Notes under the pieces: generated by a model
Databases searched by the model: none
What the model was told of the DNA's origin: nothing
The model's input: only the letters and a program-made list of their open reading frames with translations
Part shown: positions 7,700-12,639 of the stretch, one piece after another
Layout of the letters: each line of letters begins with the position of its first letter
How positions within the stretch are numbered: the stretch's first letter is position 1
Translations under genes and position numbers: made by a program
Assembly: GCA_002772455.1 (NCBI GenBank)
Contig: PCSQ01000009.1
Coordinates: forward strand, 8,927-21,565
Direction: 5' to 3'
Source: Candidatus Beckwithbacteria bacterium CG23_combo_of_CG06-09_8_20_14_all_47_9
Lineage (GTDB): Bacteria > Patescibacteriota > Microgenomatia > UBA1400 > CG1-02-47-37
Length of the DNA: 12,639 bases

Positions 7700-7708
7700 T
7701 GCTATAAT
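7700..7708 (+). promoter_or_regulatory. Extended -10 promoter for the transposase, probably leaderless
   Basis: TGC-TATAAT is a consensus extended -10 (TGn plus TATAAT). It ends seven bases before the ATG at 7716, so transcription would start at about the A of that codon. There is no Shine-Dalgarno site. The -35 position lies within the adjacent palindrome and has no good hexamer. A second TATAAT (7712-7717) overlaps the start codon and is too close to serve. Confidence 0.55.
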
Positions 7709-7715
7709 AGCTATA

Positions 7716-8363
7716 ATGCCCGCTAAAAACGCTATTAGAGAATACGCTCCGGAAACTTATTATCACGTTTACAATCGGGGTGTGGCTAAGCAGAATATTT
7801 TTCTTGATGAACAAGATTACAAGGTTTTTTTATCGTATCTGAAAACCTATCTTTCTGCCCCGGATAAATCCGAAAAATCGCCTCCGTCTAAAAAACTGAA
7901 AAATTATTTTGGCCGGGTTAAATTGCTGGCCTACTGCCTGATGCCTAACCACTTTCATTTCTTTGCTTGGCAAAAAGAAATTGACGCGCTTACTGGTTTT
8001 ATGCGGGCAGTAATGATTAAATATTCCATGTTTTTTAATAAAAAATACCGGCGCGTCGGTCCGGTTTTTCAAGGAAAATTCAAGGCGGTAATGATAACCA
8101 ACGAGCCGCAGTTTGTTTTTCTGTCTAAATACATCCACAGAAATCCAATCTCTCTAGCTGCAGGTACGGAACCTGCAGCCTATTCCTACTCCAGCTACCG
8201 TAACTATTTAGGATTAATCAATCAAGCCTGGCTGGACACCTCAGAGATTTTAAGTTATTTCTCCAAAACCAAATTGGCAAACTCATATCAGAATTTTATT
8301 GAGGAACTCGACGACCGTGATTTACCGATGATCAAAGAAGTAATGCTGGACTTCGAGTTTTAG
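7716..8363 (+). CDS. REP-associated tyrosine transposase (Y1/HUH family)
   Basis: These enzymes cut and rejoin single-stranded DNA at hairpin-forming REP palindromes through a covalent tyrosine link. The 215-residue protein shows the family layout: YYHVYNRGV (15-23), then LLAYCLMPNHFHF (70-82) with metal-binding H79 and H81 of the HUH motif. The likely nucleophile is Y103 in MIKYSMFFNKKY, followed by the family signature VGPVFQGKFK (114-123) and YIHRNPISL...YSYSSYRNYLG (139-165). All catalytic residues appear present, so the protein could be active. It is the only plus-strand gene. Residues 148-155 are encoded by a palindrome copy, yet the length there matches relatives. Its stop overlaps the end of gatB by four bases, tail to tail. 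Codons are more AT-rich than in neighbours, consistent with transfer. The ATG fits the leaderless promoter directly upstream. Confidence 0.93.
   Translation: MPAKNAIREYAPETYYHVYNRGVAKQNIFLDEQDYKVFLSYLKTYLSAPDKSEKSPPSKKLKNYFGRVKLLAYCLMPNHFHFFAWQKEIDALTGFMRAVMIKYSMFFNKKYRRVGPVFQGKFKAVMITNEPQFVFLSKYIHRNPISLAAGTEPAAYSYSSYRNYLGLINQAWLDTSEILSYFSKTKLANSYQNFIEELDDRDLPMIKEVMLDFEF
8157..8179. repeat. REP-like palindrome inside the transposase gene
   Basis: Arms GCTGCAGGTAC and GAACCTGCAGC surround a central G. The only mispair is the A at 8166 opposite the A at 8170, next to the loop. The 21-base core differs from the upstream copy by a single base. It is read in frame as AAGTEPAA, in the loop just before YSYSSY. 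Confidence 0.8.
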
Positions 8364-9643
8364 CCCTGCAGGTTCCGAACCTGTAGGGCTTTCAACAACT
8401 TATCCTGGACCTGCTTCGGATCAACTTTTCCGCCGGTCAGACGCATCACTTGCCCGACTAAAAAACCGATGACGCTGGTTTTGCCGGTTCTATATTTGGC
8501 CACCGCGTCAGCATTTTCTTTCAGGACCTGGTCAATAATATTGAGGTCAACTGCCCGGCTGGCGGCTTTAGTCGGCGGCGGCTGATCCAGATCAATCTTT
8601 TTATTAACAATTAAATTGGCTAATTCCAACGGTTCAACTTGATTTTTATATTGATTAAAATAAGCCAGTTTTAACTGATCTTTTGATAATAATTGAGCTG
8701 TGGAAAGACTCAAGTGAAACTTATTTACCATCTCATTGGCCAGAGCTTCCGGTAATTGCGGCAGTTTCGTCCGTAAATTCTCGACATACTCCCGGGTTAA
8801 AACGATCGGAGGGATGTCCGGATCGGGAAAATAGCGGTAATCGGCAGACGTTTCTTTAACCCGTTGGGAAAAAGTGGCCCGTTTTTGCGGGTTATAACCC
8901 CGGGTTTCCTGGACCGGCGTTTTGCCTTGGTCTAATAACTCTTTTTGGCGTTTCAACTCAAAATCAATCCCCTGTTGGGCAAACCGGAACGAGTTTAGGT
9001 TCTTGATCTCAACTTTGTAATTATTCAGTTTTTCCGGGCTCTCACTCCAGGAAATGTTCGGTTCCAGGCGCATCGAGCCTTTTTCCATGTCACAGTCAGA
9101 CACGCCTAATGATCGGATAATATCCCGCAGTTTCTTCAAAAACTCCTTGGCTTCTTCACCGGAAGCAATATCCGGTTCGGTGACAATCTCTACCAGCGGC
9201 ACCCCGGAGCGGTTAAAATCCACCAAGGTCATTTTCTGACCGTCGATAACTTGATGCTGCATTTTAGCCGTGTCTTCTTCCAGATGGACCCGGTTGATCC
9301 GGATAATTTTACCAGAGGCCAAACTTAACTTACCTGCCTGGCAAAACGGATCGTCATACTGGGAAATTTGGTAACCCTTAGGCAAATCCGGGTAAAAATA
9401 GTGCTTCCGGTCAAATGACGATTCCAAGTTGACCCGGCAGTCTAAAGCTAAACCGATCATAATCGCCCAATCGATTGCCTGGTGATTCGGCACCGGCAGG
9501 GCTCCGGGCAAGCCCAAACAGACCGGGCAAGTATTGGTGTTGGGCGCTTTGCCAAAATGATCGGCACTACAGCCGCAAAACATCCCGGTTTTAGTTTTGA
9601 GCTCGACGTGGATTTCCAGGCCGATGACCGGCTGCAGTTTCAT
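8360..9643 (-). CDS. gatB: Aspartyl/glutamyl-tRNA amidotransferase subunit B
   Basis: GatB binds the misacylated tRNA and phosphorylates Glu-tRNA(Gln) or Asp-tRNA(Asn) before amidation with ammonia from GatA. From the ATG at 9643 it has 427 residues, shorter than the usual 475 or so, mainly in the C-terminal tail region. Seen in order: VIGLEIHVELKTKTGMFCGC; a zinc-type cysteine set (C23, C25, C39, C42); PNTNTCPVCLGLPGALPVPN; KHYFYPDLPKGYQISQYD; LVDFNRSGVPLVEIVTEPDI; LEPNIS; VEIKNLNSFRF; DYRYFPDPDIPP; and the YqeY-like tail GFLVGQVMRLTGG. An ATG eight codons upstream is possible, but MKLQPVIGLE fits the family start. The start shares ATGA with the gatA stop. The last residues, ALQVRNLQG, are encoded by a palindrome and probably extend the natural end near KLLK. 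Confidence 0.96.
   Translation of the reverse strand: MKLQPVIGLEIHVELKTKTGMFCGCSADHFGKAPNTNTCPVCLGLPGALPVPNHQAIDWAIMIGLALDCRVNLESSFDRKHYFYPDLPKGYQISQYDDPFCQAGKLSLASGKIIRINRVHLEEDTAKMQHQVIDGQKMTLVDFNRSGVPLVEIVTEPDIASGEEAKEFLKKLRDIIRSLGVSDCDMEKGSMRLEPNISWSESPEKLNNYKVEIKNLNSFRFAQQGIDFELKRQKELLDQGKTPVQETRGYNPQKRATFSQRVKETSADYRYFPDPDIPPIVLTREYVENLRTKLPQLPEALANEMVNKFHLSLSTAQLLSKDQLKLAYFNQYKNQVEPLELANLIVNKKIDLDQPPPTKAASRAVDLNIIDQVLKENADAVAKYRTGKTSVIGFLVGQVMRLTGGKVDPKQVQDKLLKALQVRNLQG
8363..8389. repeat. REP-like palindrome, downstream copy, within gatB 3' end
   Basis: This is the longest copy: 13-base arms GCCCTGCAGGTTC and GAACCTGTAGGGC around a central C, with one G-T mispair (8368/8384). The central base is complementary to that of the upstream copy, so the two flanking copies are inverted. 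It overlaps the last base of the transposase stop and encodes the end of GatB. It could act as a weak bidirectional transcription barrier; only a short T run (8390-8392) follows on the plus strand. Confidence 0.85.
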
Positions 9644-11031
9644 AATTTCGGTTTCTCCAGGTGCCATTTAGTTTGCTGCTGATACCAATGCCCGACTTGC
9701 AGAATTTTTTGCTCATCAAACTGGGCGCCGGTAATCTGTAAACCAATCGGCAAGCCGGAAATTATGCCGCACGGGACAGATAACCCGGTCAACCCGGCAA
9801 TTGATGACGGCTCCACCAAAACATCCTGCAGTTCACCAAACATCGCGCTGGTTTTGGACGCCCCCAAGGGCAAAGCCGGACCGGGAGAAATCGGCGCCAA
9901 ATAAAAATCAAATTGCTTAAACAGCCGGTCAAATTCGTCAATAATCATCGTCCGCACCTGCTGGGCTTTTTTATAGTATTGGTCAAAATAACCGGTGGAG
10001 AGCGAAAATGCTCCCAGTAACGACCGATTTTTGGCTTCGTAGCTGAAACTGGACCGGTCATGGCCAAAGCGGATGCCGTCATAACGGGCCAAATTAGAGG
10101 AAACTTCACAGCGTTGAATGATGGTGTAAACGGCAATCGTGAATTGAGGATCCATCAAGGTTACCGGTTTAACCTGGGCACCGGCTGACTCAAAAACCTT
10201 GACAGCTTCAAGGATTAGCCCTGAAGCCTCACCGATTAAATACTCCTTGGGTAAAGCAATGATCTTACCCTTCAGGTTCTCACCCTGAAGGCTGTTTGGG
10301 TTAATTTCCACCGGCCGGGGCGAGGTGGTGGCATCATAAACGTCATGACCGGCAATAATTTTAGTAATCAAAGCGGCGTCGGCAACTGTTTTTGTCAAAG
10401 GCCCGGGTGAATCGGTGGACGAAGCCATGGCCACCACGCCGTAACGGCTGACCCGGCCGTAAGTCGGTTTAAACCCGGTCACGCCGCACCAGGCTGCCGG
10501 CTGGCGAACTGACCCGGCCGTTTCACTCCCGATCCCGAACAAACACATATCCGCGGCCACGGCCGCCGCCGAACCGCCGGACGAGCCGCCGGGTAAATAC
10601 TTAGTATTCCAGGGGTTTAAGGTCGAGCCGTAGTCGGAGGTTTCCGTCGATGAACCGTGGGCCCAGGCATCCATGTTAGTTTTACCCAAGCAAAGCGCTC
10701 CGGCTTCAATCAATTTTTTGTAAACTGTAGCCGAGTATTGGGGCACAAAATTATCCAAAACCTTAGCACTGGCGGTAGTTCGTAAACCCTCGGTTAAAAA
10801 ATTATCTTTAATGGCAAACGGAATACCCCACAACGGTCGGCCGTCATCACCGGACTGATCTAGTTTTTTCGCTTGATCTAAAATCCGGTCGTTTAAAGTT
10901 AAAAAAGCGTGCAGTTTTTTATCGACCGCCTTAATTTGGACCAAACAAGCGGTTGCCAACTCCACCACCGAAAATTTTTTGGCTTTGAGGCCCGCCCGCG
11001 CTTCAATCACTGTCAATTGGTTAAGCCTCAT
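9640..11031 (-). CDS. gatA: Aspartyl/glutamyl-tRNA amidotransferase subunit A
   Basis: GatA is the amidase subunit that releases ammonia from glutamine and channels it to GatB. From the ATG at 11031 it has 463 residues, close to the family norm. The amidase-signature Ser-cisSer-Lys triad is visible as K75 (AIKDNF), S150 (PGGSSGGSAAAVAA) and nucleophile S174 (ETAGSVRQPAAWCG). GFKPTYGRVSRYG follows, and the C-terminal PISPGPALP...SIAGLTGLSVPCG region is also standard. A TTG two codons earlier is not preferred. The ATG follows GAGG by ten bases. The gene overlaps gatC by 11 bases and gatB by four (ATGA), consistent with coupled synthesis of a 1:1:1 complex. A palindrome encoding LQGENLKG lies in the variable segment before the IIALPKEYL strand. 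Confidence 0.97.
   Translation of the reverse strand: MRLNQLTVIEARAGLKAKKFSVVELATACLVQIKAVDKKLHAFLTLNDRILDQAKKLDQSGDDGRPLWGIPFAIKDNFLTEGLRTTASAKVLDNFVPQYSATVYKKLIEAGALCLGKTNMDAWAHGSSTETSDYGSTLNPWNTKYLPGGSSGGSAAAVAADMCLFGIGSETAGSVRQPAAWCGVTGFKPTYGRVSRYGVVAMASSTDSPGPLTKTVADAALITKIIAGHDVYDATTSPRPVEINPNSLQGENLKGKIIALPKEYLIGEASGLILEAVKVFESAGAQVKPVTLMDPQFTIAVYTIIQRCEVSSNLARYDGIRFGHDRSSFSYEAKNRSLLGAFSLSTGYFDQYYKKAQQVRTMIIDEFDRLFKQFDFYLAPISPGPALPLGASKTSAMFGELQDVLVEPSSIAGLTGLSVPCGIISGLPIGLQITGAQFDEQKILQVGHWYQQQTKWHLEKPKL
10269..10291. repeat. Possible diverged REP-like palindrome in gatA
   Basis: Perfect 8-base arms CCTTCAGG and CCTGAAGG flank the loop TTCTCAC. Taken with one flanking base on each side, 19 of 25 positions match the element at 8363-8389. 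Two of the differences are paired, so they keep the stem. It is read in gatA as LQGENLKG, similar to LQVRNLQG at the GatB end. Chance or local codon constraint remains possible. Confidence 0.35.
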
Positions 11032-11314
11032 CGTCAATCACCCTCGGTACCAAAAAATATCCCTGATAGGTTTTTTTAGCCTGGGAAAGCGCCTGCTTTT
11101 GGGTGAATCCCCTTTCCGGCTGGGGGATATCTTCCCGCCAGACATTCTGCAGTTTAGTCACCTGAAAAGTGGATTTGGTTTTGGCCGTGGGTAGTTTTTT
11201 CAGTTCATCCACTGCCTTTAAAGTACTGTCAAAACCAGCCTGAAGTTTTTCAGATTCGCCCGGTTTTAAAGGCATATTGACTAATTTAGCCAGGTGCAAA
11301 ACATTAACTTTCAT
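11021..11314 (-). CDS. gatC: Aspartyl/glutamyl-tRNA amidotransferase subunit C
   Basis: GatC is the small subunit that wraps around GatA and holds it to GatB. The 97-residue length is typical. An N-terminal helical segment (VLHLAKLVNMPLKPGESEKL) is followed by a linker (DELKKLPTAKTKST). The diagnostic C-terminal half, LQNVWREDIPQPERGFTQKQALSQA then GYFLVPRVID, matches the family pattern NvxReD...ALxxAP...fxVPxVi. It begins nine bases after the htpX stop with no clear Shine-Dalgarno site and overlaps gatA by 11 bases. Being the first gene of the gatCAB order, it marks the usual operon arrangement. Confidence 0.93.
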   Translation of the reverse strand: MKVNVLHLAKLVNMPLKPGESEKLQAGFDSTLKAVDELKKLPTAKTKSTFQVTKLQNVWREDIPQPERGFTQKQALSQAKKTYQGYFLVPRVIDDEA

Positions 11315-11323
11315 TAGATTAGT

Positions 11324-12232
11324 TTAACTCATCTGCTTCAAGGCCGCAATCCGCTCGGTTACCGGCGGATGGGTGTTAAATAAGCCGCTAAACCAGCCGA
11401 TCGAGTCATGGTGATTTTTCAAGGGGTTAGCAATATATAAATGAGCGGTTGCCTTATTGGCCGCCTCAAGCGGTTCTTTGTCAGCACTAATTTTAGCCAG
11501 CGCCCGGGCAAGACCATCGGGAAACCGGGTCAGCTTGACCCCGGAGGCATCGGCCAGAAACTCCCGGCGCCGGGAGATAGCCAGTTGGATCAGTTGGGAA
11601 ATCAACGGAGACAGCAAAGCCAAAATCAGGCCGATGACCATGAAAATTGCCTGAAGCTGGTTATTATCCCGGTTATCCCGGTTGCCCCGGCCCCAAAAAG
11701 TTGCCCGTAGAAACCAATCTGCCAGTAATGTGACTAAACCAACTAATATCGATACAATTGCCATTAATCGAATATCATAATTACCCACGTGTGAAAGCTC
11801 GTGTGAAATTACCCCCTCGAGTTCGGTCCGATCAAGTTTAGCCAATAAACCGGTCGTGGCACAGATAACCGCGTGCTCGGGATCCCTGCCGGTCGCAAAC
11901 GCATTCATGGCCGTATCTTCAATCACGGACAACCGGGGTTTAGGCAAGTGGGCCGCCATGGCCAGGTTTTCGGTGACTGTGTAAAACTGGAAATCCCGCT
12001 TCCGGTCAGCCTCGCGGGCACCGGAAAGTCCCAAAATTATCTTATCCGAATAGTAATACGAACCATAAGACATGATTCCGGAGAAAATTAAGGCCCAGCC
12101 AACAAAAGACAGTCCATAGCCCAAGGCCTCGCCAAACACCCAAGCCACCCCCACCACAAACAGCGTGAAAACAATAATCACTGCCGCACTTTTCCGTTTA
12201 TTGCTGTCCACCTGCTCGTAAATATTCAGCAT
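11324..12232 (-). CDS. htpX: HtpX-like membrane zinc metalloprotease (M48)
   Basis: HtpX-type proteases degrade damaged or unassembled membrane proteins. The 302-residue protein has two N-terminal membrane helices (about 16-34 and 38-60), a cytoplasmic catalytic region, and two more helices (about 157-177 and 195-219). The zinc site is HELSH (H144, E145, H148), with third ligand E224 in RRREFLAD. The flanking NAFATGRDPEHA (110-121) and C-terminal THPPVTERI (287-295) motifs are typical of the family. Residues 180-191 form an Asn/Arg/Asp-rich loop (WGRGNRDNRDNN) between helices. It starts three bases after the lemA stop without a Shine-Dalgarno site, suggesting coupled translation. The lemA-htpX pairing is common in bacteria and suggests an envelope-maintenance pair. 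Confidence 0.96.
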   Translation of the reverse strand: MLNIYEQVDSNKRKSAAVIIVFTLFVVGVAWVFGEALGYGLSFVGWALIFSGIMSYGSYYYSDKIILGLSGAREADRKRDFQFYTVTENLAMAAHLPKPRLSVIEDTAMNAFATGRDPEHAVICATTGLLAKLDRTELEGVISHELSHVGNYDIRLMAIVSILVGLVTLLADWFLRATFWGRGNRDNRDNNQLQAIFMVIGLILALLSPLISQLIQLAISRRREFLADASGVKLTRFPDGLARALAKISADKEPLEAANKATAHLYIANPLKNHHDSIGWFSGLFNTHPPVTERIAALKQMS

Positions 12233-12235
12233 GGC

Positions 12236-12639
12236 TTATAATTCAACTTTTGGCGTTTTCACCTCTCCGGCAGAAACCTCGACGTGTGCCCCGGTAGCGG
12301 CAGTTTTGAGCCCGGGTTTAGCCGCAAACTTAAACATTTGTGCCACCATATTGGTCGGTACGGTCACAATCATGACGTTATAGTCAGCGGTTAAATCAAT
12401 CAGCGTCCGCCTCGAGTACATAACTTTATCGGCCGTGTCCCGGACTTCGTCCATCAGTTGCTTGGTCGGACCGGCCGCTTGCAGTTCCGGCGTGCTCTCA
12501 AACACCGCCTGAATCCCGCCCATGGCCGATTGCAGTTTATCGGCGGCATTGACCAGGTTTTGGGCGCCGCCGGCCTTCAGAGCCGAAAGAATCGATTTCC
12601 GGGCATCAGTAATCTTGTCCAGGGCCTTTTGCTCGTGTT
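12236..12639 (-). CDS. lemA: LemA family protein, C-terminal part (5' end outside window)
   Basis: LemA proteins are small membrane-anchored helical-bundle proteins of uncertain function. The frame stays open to the right edge, giving about 134 C-terminal residues; the N-terminal membrane anchor is not in view. Seen: HEQKALDKITDARKSILSAL at the edge, then QLMDEVRDTADKVMYSRRTLIDLTADYNVMI and TVPTNMVAQMFKFAAKPGL, which match the LemA pattern of a tyrosine-Arg helix, an asparagine-containing YN segment and FPTN...GF. The C-terminal tail (TGAHVEVSAGEVKTPKVEL) is low in complexity and probably flexible. An internal ATG at 12523 is not the start, since conserved helix sequence continues upstream of it. 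htpX follows after three bases. Confidence 0.92.
   Translation of the reverse strand, partial: HEQKALDKITDARKSILSALKAGGAQNLVNAADKLQSAMGGIQAVFESTPELQAAGPTKQLMDEVRDTADKVMYSRRTLIDLTADYNVMIVTVPTNMVAQMFKFAAKPGLKTAATGAHVEVSAGEVKTPKVEL

Larger units (their letters stand above)
7679..8389 (+). mobile_element. RAYT-REP locus: transposase with its palindromes
   Basis: The unit is a single-copy-type Y1 transposase gene bounded by two inverted copies of one palindrome, with a third copy inside the gene. This matches the known arrangement of REP-associated tyrosine transposases and their REP sequences, studied in Enterobacteria and Pseudomonas. It sits between two minus-strand blocks in opposite orientation, and its base composition is visibly more AT-rich than dnaE. 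No target-site duplication or IS200-type left and right ends could be identified, so it may be domesticated rather than freely mobile. Confidence 0.7.

Noticed and set aside
7712-7717. A second TATAAT next to the transposase start.
   Set aside because: It overlaps the ATG at 7716, so a transcript from it would lack the start codon.
7331-7726. A plus-strand open frame running across the dnaE start into the palindrome region.
   Set aside because: It is the complement of the PHP domain coding region, has no recognisable motif and would read through the divergent promoter region.
8363-8392. Intrinsic terminator for the transposase or gatB.
   Set aside because: The stem is strong but is followed by only three T on the plus strand and none on the minus strand; it is kept as a repeat, not called a terminator.
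10205-10227. Second hairpin in gatA (GCTTCA...TGAAGC).
   Set aside because: It encodes an ordinary GatA helix with one stem mismatch and weak similarity to the palindrome, so it is not listed as a repeat.
1-12639. UGA-recoded genetic code (code 25) of some candidate phyla.
   Set aside because: TGA ends atpE, gatA and the gene upstream of atpB at natural family or coupling positions, so it is a stop here.

Overview
The window looks like a piece of a small, streamlined bacterial chromosome, most likely from the Candidate Phyla Radiation (Patescibacteria). That placement is inference. It rests on very tight packing (gene gaps mostly 0-20 bases, many overlaps), weak or missing Shine-Dalgarno sites, compact GatB and LemA/HtpX proteins, a divergent CTP synthase and a tRNA-Lys gene without an encoded CCA end. 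TGA is used as a real stop (atpE, gatA and the gene upstream of atpB), so the UGA-glycine code of Gracilibacteria/Absconditabacteria is excluded.

All but one of the genes are on the minus strand and form two transcription blocks. The right block, read from 12639 leftward, is lemA (5' end outside the window), htpX, gatC, gatA, gatB: an envelope protein and membrane protease pair followed by the complete GatCAB amidotransferase that makes Gln-tRNA(Gln) and/or Asn-tRNA(Asn). The left block, read from 7660 leftward, is dnaE (replicative polymerase), pyrG (CTP synthase), rplS (ribosomal protein L19), tRNA-Lys, tRNA-Glu, an unrecognised basic helical protein, and then atpB, atpE and atpF (start only), the membrane part of an F-type ATP synthase. 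The block mixes replication, nucleotide synthesis, translation and energy genes.

Between the blocks sits the one plus-strand gene (7716-8363), a REP-associated tyrosine (Y1/HUH) transposase. Three copies of a 21-27 base palindrome accompany it: one just upstream, one in frame inside the gene, and one at its 3' end that also encodes the last residues of GatB. The upstream palindrome lies between two back-to-back extended -10 boxes, each 6-7 bases from its start codon, which implies divergent leaderless transcripts for dnaE and the transposase with a shared operator-like palindrome. This locus is the most interesting part of the window. A possible diverged palindrome copy lies in gatA, and a different short repeat forms the C-terminal tail of PyrG.

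No CRISPR array, rRNA, riboswitch, replication origin or strong intrinsic terminator was seen, and no gene-free stretch exceeds about 60 bases.
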